DNA of 64,000 bases from an uncultured Psychroserpens sp. Its GTDB lineage: Bacteria > Bacteroidota > Bacteroidia > Flavobacteriales > Flavobacteriaceae. Shown here in pieces: positions 28,052 to 36,418 of this stretch. Position 1 is the first letter of the stretch, and each line of letters starts with the position of its first letter. The stretch lies in NCBI RefSeq assembly GCF_947503375.1, contig NZ_CANNDQ010000004.1:124001-188000 (forward strand), read 5' to 3'. A program made the translations under genes and the position numbers. A model generated the notes under the pieces. The model saw only the letters and a list, made by a program, of their open reading frames with translations. It searched no databases and was not told where the DNA came from.

Positions 28052-29032
28052 CTAATTATAAGTTGGTGTACTTACTTCAAAGCTAGAGTCTTTTGCAGCC
28101 AGATAACGTTCGGCATCTAAAGCTGCCATACAACCTGTTCCAGCAGCTGTCACAGCTTGTCTGTAAACATGATCTGCAGCATCTCCAGAAACAAAAACAC
28201 CCTCTACGTTCGTTTTTGCTGTACCAGGAACATTGATAATATATCCTGTTTCATCTAACTTGAGAAAGTCTTTAAAAATATCTGTATTAGGCTTGTGCCC
28301 TATGGCAACGAAAAAACCTGTAGCAGGAATTTCATACTTTTCATTCGTTTTATTATTAAACACTCTAACACCAGTAACTACTTGACCATCTCCAAGTACT
28401 TCATCGGTTTCAGTATTGTATAAAATTTCAATATTCTCAGTATTCTTAACTCTGGCCTGCATAATTTGAGACGCTCTAAATTCATCACGTCTAACCAACA
28501 TTGTTACTTTTTTACACAGTTTAGAAAGATAGTGTGCCTCTTCAGCTGCTGAATCACCAGCACCCACAATCACTACTTCTTGGTTTCTATAGAAAAAACC
28601 GTCACATACTGCACAAGCAGAAACACCGCCTCCAAGTTTTAAATATTTTTGTTCAGACTCTAAACCTAAATATTTGGCTGAAGCTCCTGTAGAAATAATT
28701 ACTGTATCACAGTGAATTTCTTTGGTTTCATTTACCCAAACTTTATGTACATCTCCTGAAAAATCCACTTTAGTAATCCAACCATCACGTACATCTGTTC
28801 CAAAACGTTGTGCTTGCTTTTGAAGTTCGATCATCATTTCTGGCCCAGTGATTCCTTCAGGATACCCAGGAAAATTCTCTACATCATTTGTAGTTGTTAA
28901 TTGACCTCCTGGTTGTGTCCCTTGGTATAAAACTGGAAACATATTTGCTCTTGCAGCATATATTGCAGCAGTATATCCTGCTGGTCCTGAGCCTATAATT
29001 AGGCACTTTACATGTTCAATTGTATCTGACAT
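28052..29032 (-). CDS. trxB: Thioredoxin-disulfide reductase
   Basis: NADPH-dependent flavoprotein that reduces thioredoxin. The FAD-binding GSGPAGYTAAIYAARA (about residues 14-29), the redox pair Cys140-Ala-Val-Cys143 in SACAVCDGFF, the NADPH-binding VIVGAGDSAAEEA, and the closing FVSGDAADHVYRQAVTAAGTG are all present, with a 326-residue length that is normal. It is a single gene with a divergent ArsC-like gene 210 bases away; nothing recognisable lies in that gap apart from AT-rich promoter-like sequence. Confidence 0.97.
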   Translation of the reverse strand: MSDTIEHVKCLIIGSGPAGYTAAIYAARANMFPVLYQGTQPGGQLTTTNDVENFPGYPEGITGPEMMIELQKQAQRFGTDVRDGWITKVDFSGDVHKVWVNETKEIHCDTVIISTGASAKYLGLESEQKYLKLGGGVSACAVCDGFFYRNQEVVIVGAGDSAAEEAHYLSKLCKKVTMLVRRDEFRASQIMQARVKNTENIEILYNTETDEVLGDGQVVTGVRVFNNKTNEKYEIPATGFFVAIGHKPNTDIFKDFLKLDETGYIINVPGTAKTNVEGVFVSGDAADHVYRQAVTAAGTGCMAALDAERYLAAKDSSFEVSTPTYN

Positions 29033-29243
29033 AATTTTAATTCATTTTTCATAGACAAAAGTAGAGTTTTTGATAGAAACCTTACGCAGAAGTTATCAAC
29101 AGTTATTATATGAATATTGAAGTTATCTATTGTGAAAAGCGTCAATAATTCCTCTAATCGCATCAATAAGGAACAGTCGAACTTAATATCTTTATCTAGT
29201 CAATGAAAAAACACATTACTACTAATTTTTAATAAAATTCTAC

Positions 29244-29630
29244 ATGATTAAAATATATTACAGTTCGTCATCATCAATTGGGAAACAAACCTATTCTTAT
29301 GCCAATGCTTCGTATAAAGATTTGCTGGTAATTGATGTTACCAAAACAAAGGTAACAGGAACGGTTTGGAAAGATCTAGCCGAGCAGATGAATCTTGAGA
29401 TTAGTGATTTGATCGATAAAGAACACCCAACTTATATAACGCATTATAATTCTAATACCCAACTTACTGAAAATGATTGGATTAAAGTGTTACAGGCCCA
29501 TCCCGAAGTATTGGTCTATCCAATTGTAATTTTTGATGACAAAAAATATCTACAGATAAAAAACCCATCTGATATACAACATCTTTTAGATCCAAATAGT
29601 GAAGGTATAGACGAAAAGAAACACTTCTAA
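29244..29630 (+). CDS. ArsC/Spx-like thioredoxin-fold protein without any cysteine
   Basis: A 128-residue protein of the ArsC/Spx/YffB family by fold pattern: an N-terminal strand (IKIYYSSSSSIGKQTYSYA), a middle helix (KDLAEQMNLEISDLI), and the late strand-turn VLVYPIVIFDDKKYLQIKNPSDI. In real arsenate reductases the N-terminal loop carries a catalytic Cys; here that loop is SSSSSIGK, and there is no cysteine anywhere in the protein. It therefore cannot be an ArsC-type reductase and may be a binding or regulatory protein. Diverges from trxB. Confidence 0.7.
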   Translation: MIKIYYSSSSSIGKQTYSYANASYKDLLVIDVTKTKVTGTVWKDLAEQMNLEISDLIDKEHPTYITHYNSNTQLTENDWIKVLQAHPEVLVYPIVIFDDKKYLQIKNPSDIQHLLDPNSEGIDEKKHF

Positions 29631-29690
29631 ATTGTAATTATTTGTCATAATGGATTAACTTTATATCAAATACAATTAAACCACACTCCT

Positions 29691-30719
29691 ATGCCTAAAA
29701 CACTATACATCAAACATTCTAAGATTAGTGGTATTATGAATTCACTTACAGAGCAATTAGGTATAGATTACAGTAACGATGGTGATGACTATTGTATAGA
29801 CCTTACAAAAAAGTTAGGCAGAGGTTACTTGAGAGGTATTCAATTTTCTCATGGCCTATCAGTTATTGAAGTTAATTTGACATTAAAAGACAAAACTACA
29901 TTCAAATTTGAAAAGCAAGATGTGAATTTTCTTCATTTTTTATTCAATACAGATACGGCAATACATCATATAGTTTCTGAAACCAAAAAAAACGACACAA
30001 TTAGTAAACTTCAGTATTGTATGTTTTCTAATGACACTAGTAACACAAATGATATTGTTATTTCTAAAAATAAACCTACTGATTTTTTTATCATCCTAAT
30101 TGATAGGAAAGCTTTTGAAGAAAAATTATTAAGTATTACTAATGACCTATCTAACGAACTGGAGCAAATATTCAAAGATGTTAATGGTGTTAATTTCATT
30201 TATAATAAAAATTACTTTTCATTAGAAATTGCTCAATATATTGAGGAGTTTAGGCATTGTGAGTTAGAAAGTTTTATGAAACCTATGTTTCTTGAAGGTA
30301 AAACCTATGAAATCTTAACCTATCAATTGCAACATTTTAATGATGATAATGGAGAGAAAAAAGTACTTCTAAGAAAATCTACTATAGATAAAATTGAAAA
30401 TGCTATAGATATTATTAAAGACGAACTTGATGTTAGGATTAGTGTTCACACACTTGCAAAACGTGTGGGTCTTAACCAAAATACTTTACAAAACGGTTTT
30501 AAAAACTTGTTTCAAACCTCTGTGAATGAATACATAAAAAATTACAGAATTGAGAGAGCAAAAACGTTGATTGAAAATTCTGATCTCAACATTACAGAGA
30601 TCACTTATAAGATTGGAATTAACAGTAGAAGTTATTTTTCAAAGTTATTTAAAGAGCGTTTTGGCATATCTCCTAGCGAATATATTAATCAAGTTCGAAA
30701 AAAAACAAAGTCTGCTTAA
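29691..30719 (+). CDS. AraC family transcriptional regulator (paralogue 1 of 4)
   Basis: A 342-residue AraC-family regulator. The C-terminal ~100 residues hold the two helix-turn-helix motifs (LAKRVGLNQNTLQNGFKNLF and ITEITYKIGINSRSYFSKLFKERFGISPSEY). The N-terminal ~220 residues are a poorly conserved sensor domain with no recognised ligand site. It is one of four related copies in 10 kb, with the shared SRSYFSK(I/L)F second-helix signature. It has an ArsC-like gene 60 bases upstream and no obvious promoter of its own in that gap, so it may be read from upstream. Confidence 0.9.
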   Translation: MPKTLYIKHSKISGIMNSLTEQLGIDYSNDGDDYCIDLTKKLGRGYLRGIQFSHGLSVIEVNLTLKDKTTFKFEKQDVNFLHFLFNTDTAIHHIVSETKKNDTISKLQYCMFSNDTSNTNDIVISKNKPTDFFIILIDRKAFEEKLLSITNDLSNELEQIFKDVNGVNFIYNKNYFSLEIAQYIEEFRHCELESFMKPMFLEGKTYEILTYQLQHFNDDNGEKKVLLRKSTIDKIENAIDIIKDELDVRISVHTLAKRVGLNQNTLQNGFKNLFQTSVNEYIKNYRIERAKTLIENSDLNITEITYKIGINSRSYFSKLFKERFGISPSEYINQVRKKTKSA

Positions 30720-30795
30720 CGCTTATAAAACCTATAAAATTTCAATTTTACTATAAAATTTGATAGGATATTTTTTTCAATAACTACCCAATACT

Positions 30796-30849
30796 GTTAA
30801 ACAATGTTTCGATTTTGTTAAACACCTTTCGGCTATTCCTCTTTTTTTG
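30796..30849 (+). promoter_or_regulatory. AraC-type direct-repeat promoter before AraC paralogue 2
   Basis: Two CTGTTAAACA-like/TTGTTAAACA repeats with TTAA at 30797 and 30818 (21 bp apart), then exactly 20 bases, then TTTTTTTG at 30842-30849 (one mismatch to the -7 consensus TAnnTTTG). This is the same geometry as the five leftward/rightward promoters listed below. A Shine-Dalgarno AGGAG lies 8 bases before the ATG at 30921. Confidence 0.6.
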
Positions 30850-30920
30850 CAGTACCAATTTAATCACACTCTACTAACTACATTTTGATTAACATTTAAT
30901 ATCTAAGAGGAGAACTTAGC

Positions 30921-31961
30921 ATGAAGACTATTGAAATTATAGATGTAGAAAACAAATCTATCATCAAACAATTAAATGCCTATATAGAAGGCAATATCGA
31001 ATATAAAAATGGTGAAGAATCACTCATTTTCAATAATTCAATTGGAAGTGGCACCATAAGAAATATAAAATTTGATTGGGGAATCGCTTTATTAGATTAC
31101 GATGTCAATTTTAATGATGACGTTAAAATCATTTTCAATACAACAAAAGGTGCAGCACCTATTGAATTCTTATTCATTTCTGAAGGAAATCTAACTTTTA
31201 ATAATACAGATGACAAGAATTATGTAAGACTTGAACGCTTTCAAAATATTATTATTTCTAATAATTCTCAATCTAGGAGTATTTATGTATTTCCAAGTAA
31301 AATAAACGTGAAACTTAATATTATTCATGTGTTTTCTAAGAAATTCATGAAGAAGAAAAATCATCAGGTAGATACTCTAGAAGATTCTCTTTTATCAGTA
31401 TTTGAACGAAGAGAAGAAAATTTACCGTTTAAGCATATTGGTAATTATAATCTAACCATTGCAGAAAAAATAAAAACGTTAAATGAATTCGGTGACTCTG
31501 GAATTATAAAATCATTATCTATTGAAGGGCAATTAAATCTCATTTTAGCAATGCAAATGCTAGAGCATAAAAAATATGAGAACGACACACACCTAACAGA
31601 TAGTTTGACTATATCTGAAATTAAAAAAATTCATGGATTGGTAGACTTTATCATTGATAATGTATCCAAACCATTAACTATCAAATCATTAACTAAAGAG
31701 TCTGGTCTAGGACCAAAAAAATTACAACTAGGCTTTAAGTTATTATTTTCCAAATCTATCAACGAATATATACGCAGTATAAAGTTGAAAGTCGCCAGAG
31801 ATATGATAAAGGATACCGATAAATCGATATCTGAAATTGTATACGAAATAGGCTATAGAAGTAGAAGTTATTTTTCGAAGATTTTTTACGAACAATACAA
31901 TATACTGCCCATTGATTATAAAGAAAACCTAAAGACACAAAAATCAAGAGTTGATAATTAA
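30921..31961 (+). CDS. AraC family transcriptional regulator (paralogue 2 of 4)
   Basis: A 346-residue AraC-family regulator with C-terminal double helix-turn-helix (LTKESGLGPKKLQLGFKLLF, then ISEIVYEIGYRSRSYFSKIFYEQYNILPIDY). It resembles paralogues 3 and 4 through the N-terminal FDWGIALLDYDVNF pattern. Its gene has a 201-base upstream gap carrying a candidate AraC-type operator and an AGGAG ribosome site, so it is a good candidate for autoregulation. Its last 18 bases overlap the convergent SRAP-like gene. Confidence 0.92.
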   Translation: MKTIEIIDVENKSIIKQLNAYIEGNIEYKNGEESLIFNNSIGSGTIRNIKFDWGIALLDYDVNFNDDVKIIFNTTKGAAPIEFLFISEGNLTFNNTDDKNYVRLERFQNIIISNNSQSRSIYVFPSKINVKLNIIHVFSKKFMKKKNHQVDTLEDSLLSVFERREENLPFKHIGNYNLTIAEKIKTLNEFGDSGIIKSLSIEGQLNLILAMQMLEHKKYENDTHLTDSLTISEIKKIHGLVDFIIDNVSKPLTIKSLTKESGLGPKKLQLGFKLLFSKSINEYIRSIKLKVARDMIKDTDKSISEIVYEIGYRSRSYFSKIFYEQYNILPIDYKENLKTQKSRVDN

Positions 31962-32645
31962 GTCTTTATATGTGGCTGGTTCGAGAATCGAATCGTAAAG
32001 AATATTATTTTTATAAAATTCTTTAGCGATTGTATGCGAAGTAAAATTCAGTTTTTCAAAACTGTTATTGTAACCCATAATGATAGTGTTATAATTCTCG
32101 CCCAGCCATATATCTTTATGACTTTCATCTAAAACTATTGGCATCGAGTCACTTATATTATGAAGTTTAGACATCAGGTAGTTGCTGTTTTCAAGTAATA
32201 TTGAGAAGGTGATGAATCCGTCAAAAGTAATATTGTATATGGCAGCTAAGGAAAACACCTTATCACCTTCTGGATATACATATATAGGATATACCTGCCC
32301 TTGGTAATTGTAAGATGCAAAAAAACCTGAAACCACAACCACACATCTTCGTTCTTGTAATGCTACTTTATAATCTGAATGCGCATTTATGGCTCTTACA
32401 TCAATGTTGAGTGTATTCCTTATTTTTTGAAACACACTCCATTCGTCTCTGAAATTATCGGGTAACATGCCCCAAATAGCAAATTCTAACGTTTCTGGTT
32501 TCTCATTAGTGATGACAGGAAGCAATTCTTCATTCAAACCATCAATAATTGGAGATGTTTTGTAAACATCTGGAAACCTGAACTTAGCATCCATACTAAA
32601 TTCAATAACGTTAAGGCTTGCACTATTTGAGAGCTTATAATACAT
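31944..32645 (-). CDS. SRAP/YedK-like protein lacking the catalytic cysteine (copy 1)
   Basis: A 233-residue protein recognisable as an SOS response-associated peptidase (SRAP/YedK/HMCES) by its segments RRCVVVVSGFF (family rRClvPadGFyEW) and HNISDSMPIVL (family HdRMPviL). The family's essential Cys2, which cross-links abasic DNA, is Tyr here (MYYKLSN), and the Glu of GFYEW is replaced (GFFASY). It is therefore probably inactive as a cross-linker and may keep only DNA binding. A second copy lies at 34969. It converges with AraC paralogue 2. Confidence 0.75.
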   Translation of the reverse strand: MYYKLSNSASLNVIEFSMDAKFRFPDVYKTSPIIDGLNEELLPVITNEKPETLEFAIWGMLPDNFRDEWSVFQKIRNTLNIDVRAINAHSDYKVALQERRCVVVVSGFFASYNYQGQVYPIYVYPEGDKVFSLAAIYNITFDGFITFSILLENSNYLMSKLHNISDSMPIVLDESHKDIWLGENYNTIIMGYNNSFEKLNFTSHTIAKEFYKNNILYDSILEPATYKDLIINS

Positions 32646-32790
32646 GTTTTCTTCTTTCTATACAAAGAACGTTAAAATTTAAATAAGCTATTGTCTTTAA
32701 GACATTTAAAAGTAACCCAAATGATATTTTTAATGTTAAATAAAGTTTATAAATCAACATAAAATGTCTGCTAGTTAAAAACGCAAAACT

Positions 32791-32845
32791 GTTAAACAAA
32801 TATGTTATACTGTTACTAGAACATAGGTTTTTGACTGTAAATTTA
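32791..32845 (+). promoter_or_regulatory. Weak candidate AraC-type repeat before AraC paralogue 3
   Basis: CTGTTAAACAA (TTAA at 32792) and CTGTTACTAG (TTAC at 32813) are 21 bp apart, followed 21 bases later by TAAATTTA at 32838-32845. One repeat and the spacing deviate by a base from the pattern, so it is listed as weak. The first repeat shares CTGTTAAACAA with paralogue 2. Confidence 0.35.
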
Positions 32846-32886
32846 CATAACACTTTTAAAGATGAATTTAAGAGATAAACTAAGCA

Positions 32887-33927
32887 ATGATGAATGTAAT
32901 GAATGACAGTTTGATTAATTCAAACCAATTGCTTAGAGCAATTAATGAACGTTTGAATTTTAAGTCACTAACCAATGATAATGGACTGATACAACTCACT
33001 TTAGATGGATTAATGGGTCAAGGTACAATTGAACAGATTACGTTTAATAATAAACTTAGCGCCACAAATTTCAATATCCATTTATACGAAGATCTTGAAA
33101 TTAAGATTCCAAAAGACAATAACGACAATCTATATTTTTTTTACAATCTAGAAGGCATATGTTATCACAGCTTTGATAATACAGAAAAATTTTCAAAAAT
33201 TGATGAATTAAAAACCATTGCAGTAGCTTCAAGTAAAAATGGGTATAATATATTGATCATTAAAAAAGGGGTTCAATTCAATTGTAATTTATTAACTATA
33301 AGTAGAGAAGTTTACATCAAGAATTTCGAATGTAAATTAAAACCTGTAGATGCTAAATTAAACCGTCTTAATTCTATTTTTGATGCATTAAAAGATCATT
33401 TATTCGACTGTAACTATGACCTAAAGATCACTGAGCAGTTACGATTAATAAAATCTTTATCATTTTCTGAGACCATCTCACCTAGATTACAAATGCAAAG
33501 TAGGTATCAACTTATTTTGTCTTACCATATAGAGCAGCTTTATAATGAAACTTACAACGAACGTGCTCATTCAAGCATAACAAGATCAGAAATTCAAAAG
33601 ATTAGGACCATTACAGAATATATAATTGATAACCCTGGGCTTAACCATTCTCAAAATAAATTATGTACGCAATTCTTTATTTCACAATCTAAATTACAGC
33701 ATGGATTTAAAAGTGTTCATAAGACTACTGTTTCAAATTTTACTAGAAAGGTTCGACTTGGAAAAGCTGAAGAATTAATTAGAAACTCAGACTTGAATAT
33801 CTCTGAAGTTGTCTACACAGTTGGTTTTACTAGTAGAAGTTATTTCAGCAAGATCTTTAAACAAAAGTATGGATGCAATCCAACTGTTTATAAATCACAA
33901 TTTAAATATAAACTAGAGGTAGAGTAA
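32887..33927 (+). CDS. AraC family transcriptional regulator (paralogue 3 of 4)
   Basis: A 346-residue AraC-family regulator, ending in the double helix-turn-helix (CTQFFISQSKLQHGFKSVH and ISEVVYTVGFTSRSYFSKIFKQKYGCNPTVY). The N-terminal domain is diverged from the others. It is the middle of the four copies and is divergent from SRAP copy 1, with 241 bases between the two start codons that hold both promoters. It runs convergently into the gene at 33929 with one base between stops. Confidence 0.92.
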   Translation: MMNVMNDSLINSNQLLRAINERLNFKSLTNDNGLIQLTLDGLMGQGTIEQITFNNKLSATNFNIHLYEDLEIKIPKDNNDNLYFFYNLEGICYHSFDNTEKFSKIDELKTIAVASSKNGYNILIIKKGVQFNCNLLTISREVYIKNFECKLKPVDAKLNRLNSIFDALKDHLFDCNYDLKITEQLRLIKSLSFSETISPRLQMQSRYQLILSYHIEQLYNETYNERAHSSITRSEIQKIRTITEYIIDNPGLNHSQNKLCTQFFISQSKLQHGFKSVHKTTVSNFTRKVRLGKAEELIRNSDLNISEVVYTVGFTSRSYFSKIFKQKYGCNPTVYKSQFKYKLEVE

Positions 33928-33928
33928 A

Positions 33929-34477
33929 TTAACTGTCTTTTGTCTCTTGATCTACATCATCTTTAGTATAAACTAAATCTAGATTTTTTCCTAAGCCAAC
34001 TATTTTAATAATGTTCGTTATAGTATTATACAGCATTAAGATAACCACCACCATACCTCCGCTCAATAAGGAAGACATAAACAAAGTTACCCAATAGATG
34101 GTTCTATACCAATTAGTTGGCACTTGATCTGATTCTACAATTGGAATATTAAACATCTGAAACATGATTAACGTTACAATGAATAAAACCGTGTCTATCT
34201 TAGCTATATTCATCACTTCTAAATAATGACTATCTTTCAATTTTGATTCGGTACCAGTACTTATTCCTAAAAGAGTTAATAACAATGCAAGTATTGTAGC
34301 AGAAGCCAAAACAATGGTATTACAAAGCATATTGATTCCAGAGAGCGATGCTTTGAGAAGATTTTTAGCTTCATAACCAGAAATGTTTCCAAGTAGAAAT
34401 ATGCCTAATGCAATGAACATAAATGTGATCATACCTCCATAAATAGCACGCTTGTTATTAATTATAAACTTTTTCAT
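33929..34477 (-). CDS. Membrane protein of unknown function
   Basis: A protein of 182 residues with four hydrophobic segments (about 12-30, 52-80, 100-120 and 135-160) and a short charged C-terminus. I chose ATG 34477 rather than the upstream 34501, because the upstream start would sit in the terminator hairpin at 34492-34512. It is the last gene of a leftward series and may be reached only by read-through. No family recognised. Confidence 0.75.
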   Translation of the reverse strand: MKKFIINNKRAIYGGMITFMFIALGIFLLGNISGYEAKNLLKASLSGINMLCNTIVLASATILALLLTLLGISTGTESKLKDSHYLEVMNIAKIDTVLFIVTLIMFQMFNIPIVESDQVPTNWYRTIYWVTLFMSSLLSGGMVVVILMLYNTITNIIKIVGLGKNLDLVYTKDDVDQETKDS

Positions 34478-34491
34478 AATCGCGATTAAAA

Positions 34492-34512
34492 AAAGCCTCA
34501 AAATGAGGCTTT
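34492..34512 (-). terminator. Terminator after the small lipoprotein gene
   Basis: A 9-bp perfect stem (AAAGCCTCA with TGAGGCTTT, 3-base loop), with an A-tract on the + strand that gives a T-run on the - strand. It ends the leftward DUF1328/lipoprotein transcript. Confidence 0.85.
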
Positions 34513-34532
34513 AATATTTGATTTGATATTTA

Positions 34533-34670
34533 TTAATCTATTGCATCTTCAACATCATCTGCAACATCTTCTACAGCATCTTCAACTTTATCTTCATTGG
34601 TTTCTCTACATCCTGTAAATACAGTAGACATAGTAAATAATAGTAAAAAGGCATATACTAGCTTCTTCAT
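34533..34670 (-). CDS. Tiny lipoprotein (45 aa), unknown function
   Basis: A 45-residue lipoprotein: a hydrophobic signal (MKKLVYAFLLLFTM), lipobox FTGC, then an acidic tail of Val/Glu/Asp heptad-like residues (DKVEDAVEDVADDVEDAID). It sits 29 bases after the DUF1328 stop and before a terminator, so the two are one transcript. Acidic entericidin-like lipoproteins of this size are often stress-induced. Confidence 0.7.
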   Translation of the reverse strand: MKKLVYAFLLLFTMSTVFTGCRETNEDKVEDAVEDVADDVEDAID

Positions 34671-34698
34671 AATTTTCGATTTAATTAATATTGGTTAT

Positions 34699-34857
34699 TT
34701 ATTTTATTAAGCTTTTGATAAGTGATAGTACAAATAGCACTATAAATATATAGAATATTATTTTTGCTATTCCTGCGGCTGCTCCTGCTATTCCTCCAAA
34801 TCCTAATACGGCTGCAATAATAGCTATAACAACAAATGTGATTGTCCAACGTAACAT
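34699..34857 (-). CDS. DUF1328 (YtjA-type) small membrane protein
   Basis: A 52-residue integral membrane protein with two helices and the pattern [24 protein letters not shown], then a second hydrophobic stretch; this is the DUF1328 family, small inner-membrane proteins, commonly stress-linked. It is the first gene of a leftward transcript and carries one of the best copies of the shared AraC-type promoter upstream (34908-34960). Confidence 0.85.
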   Translation of the reverse strand: MLRWTITFVVIAIIAAVLGFGGIAGAAAGIAKIIFYIFIVLFVLSLIKSLIK

Positions 34858-34907
34858 AATTTTTAAAGTTTTAGTTAATAAGAACTGACTTTCATTTCTT
34901 TATGTTA

Positions 34908-34960
34908 CAAATATCGACCAACAGAACAAATTAGCTTAACGCATATACCGTAAACATTAA
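34908..34960 (-). promoter_or_regulatory. AraC-type direct-repeat promoter before the DUF1328 gene
   Basis: Reading leftward: TTAATGTTTAC, 6 bases, TGCGTTAAGCTA, 16 bases, GATATTTG (34915-34908) as -7 element, then about 50 bases to the ATG. Identical at 22 of 23 positions, with the same spacing, to the element before YtxH. The two TTAA cores are 21 bp apart. Confidence 0.75.
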
Positions 34961-34968
34961 CACGAATA

Positions 34969-35685
34969 CTAATAATTACGATAAATTTTCATAATAGACT
35001 TGTAGTCTTCACTATTAGTTATTCTTTCATAAATTTTTGAGTCATTGTAAAAATCTTCTTTAATTGGGTGAGATAAAAAATTGTGCCCTTCATGGTCATT
35101 AATTAAAGCTTTTAGATCTCTTAACTTGTTGTCTTCCGATAACCATCTTTGATAGTCTTGTTTTTTAAAAATAAGAGGCTTACTCTGACCTAGGTTTGGA
35201 ATTTTCGCAAACTCAGCCCTAGATTTGGTAATCAATATTGAGCACGTTAAAAATCCATCATTAATTTTATTGAATATTCCAGCTATACAGAAGGGTTTAT
35301 GATTTTCAAGGTGGATGTGATGTGGATACAGTTTTCCTTTGTACAACTTTGAAGTAAAAAACCCGTTGACAATGATCAAACAACGTCTTTCATCTAGTGC
35401 GTTTGAATATATTTCATTGTTTAAATTTACATCTTCAACATGTGTATTGAGCGTATTTGTCAAGTTTTGAAAACGCTCCCAATCATCATCGTAATTTTCA
35501 GGAAGAAGTCCCCAAATTGCCAAATCGATATGCTTAGGATTGGCAGACGTTAGTACACAAAGGTTAGATTCAAACTGTCCATTGATTATAGCTTTAGGCT
35601 CGTAAAGATTAGGAAATCTAAACGTAGCGTCTAGCTCATTTTCAATAGTTTTCAACTCTAATGTATTAGACAATTTATAAAACAT
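34969..35685 (-). CDS. SRAP/YedK-like protein lacking the catalytic cysteine (copy 2)
   Basis: A 238-residue homologue of the 31944 protein (the shared start MxYKLSN, DATFRFPNLYEP and RRCLIIVNGFFTS). The start is put at 35685, where the family start MFYKLSN begins; 15 further residues upstream are unlikely. Position 2 is Phe instead of the catalytic Cys, the GFYEW Glu is missing, and the His of the HdRMP motif is also lost (PNLGQSKPLIF). The two copies are therefore both degenerate, by at least partly different changes. Confidence 0.75.
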   Translation of the reverse strand: MFYKLSNTLELKTIENELDATFRFPNLYEPKAIINGQFESNLCVLTSANPKHIDLAIWGLLPENYDDDWERFQNLTNTLNTHVEDVNLNNEIYSNALDERRCLIIVNGFFTSKLYKGKLYPHHIHLENHKPFCIAGIFNKINDGFLTCSILITKSRAEFAKIPNLGQSKPLIFKKQDYQRWLSEDNKLRDLKALINDHEGHNFLSHPIKEDFYNDSKIYERITNSEDYKSIMKIYRNY

Positions 35686-35759
35686 TTTTCTTTTCAAGAA
35701 AATAAAATACAGAAATACGAATTGACTCAAATGCTATAAAAATGTCTTTATATCAAAAA

Positions 35760-35786
35760 AGGTGCTTTTTATAAAAAAAAGCACCT
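35760..35786 (-). terminator. Terminator after the DUF2383 gene
   Basis: An 11-bp perfect stem (AGGTGCTTTTT with AAAAAGCACCT, loop ATAAA) followed on the - strand by TTTTTT. Confidence 0.9.
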
Positions 35787-35811
35787 CAGGTTCTTTAAGG
35801 GAGGTTTCTAA

Positions 35812-36261
35812 TTATCTCAGATCTTCTAAAGATTTGATGTTAGACAAACCATTTTGAATGGTATTTTTTTGAGATTCTAACAATGTCTTTGTTGTTGATG
35901 GCAAACTAGATTCATTCAAAACATCTTGATACTCATCAATAGCAGCTTTTTCACCTCGAATAGCTTCTTCTAGCATTGATTCTTCATCATCTGCTGAGAA
36001 TAGCGATTTAATATCCATCCATGCTCTGTGTGCCTTTCCTGTTAAACTTCCGCCTTTATCAACATCTTGATTAAAAGACTTAATTTCTGATTTTAGCTCA
36101 TGACCAAAATTATAACGTTCTTGTGCTTTATTATTGAAATAAGATTTCAAAGCCGAATGTTCAACATTTTCAGCTGCCTTTTTAAATCCTTTTTCAGCAT
36201 CGTAAGTTTTTTCTAATAGATCATTTAATTTTTCTCCAATTTCTTGTGTGTATGTACTCAT
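35812..36261 (-). CDS. DUF2383/PA2169-family four-helix-bundle stress protein
   Basis: A 149-residue all-helical ferritin-like protein of the PA2169 (DUF2383) family, beginning MSTYTQEIGEKLNDLLEKTYDAEKGF and ending with KTLLESQKNTIQNGLSNIKSL. Related proteins are induced by stress and in stationary phase; metal binding is doubtful because the usual His/Glu ligand pairs are sparse. It is a single gene with a good AraC-type promoter upstream and a terminator downstream. Confidence 0.9.
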   Translation of the reverse strand: MSTYTQEIGEKLNDLLEKTYDAEKGFKKAAENVEHSALKSYFNNKAQERYNFGHELKSEIKSFNQDVDKGGSLTGKAHRAWMDIKSLFSADDEESMLEEAIRGEKAAIDEYQDVLNESSLPSTTKTLLESQKNTIQNGLSNIKSLEDLR

Positions 36262-36336
36262 TTTTTGTTTGTTTAGATTAACCGATAATTTCTTTAGTGA
36301 TGCCTATCAGTTTACATCATAGCGTATAACTATAGA

Positions 36337-36389
36337 CAAAGGTATTGGATGAAAGCGTTTGGAATTAATGGAAATGATGCAAAGATTAA
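36337..36389 (-). promoter_or_regulatory. AraC-type direct-repeat promoter before the DUF2383 gene
   Basis: Leftward: TTAATCTTTGC, 6 bases, TCCATTAATTCC, 16 bases, TACCTTTG (36344-36337), an exact -7 match to TAnnTTTG. The TTAA cores are 21 bp apart. The ATG lies about 75 bases further left. Confidence 0.7.
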
Positions 36390-36418
36390 CGCAATTAGCT
36401 AGACTAAAAATAATTGTA

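Noticed and set aside
29640..29690. Pair of TTAA cores 21 bp apart before AraC paralogue 1
   Set aside because: The second core lies only about 15 bases before the ATG, leaving no room for a -7 element; the match is likely chance in AT-rich sequence.
32635..32853. 72-codon leftward frame next to the SRAP copy 1 start
   Set aside because: It overlaps the promoter region of the divergent genes, has a composition like non-coding DNA and resembles no protein.
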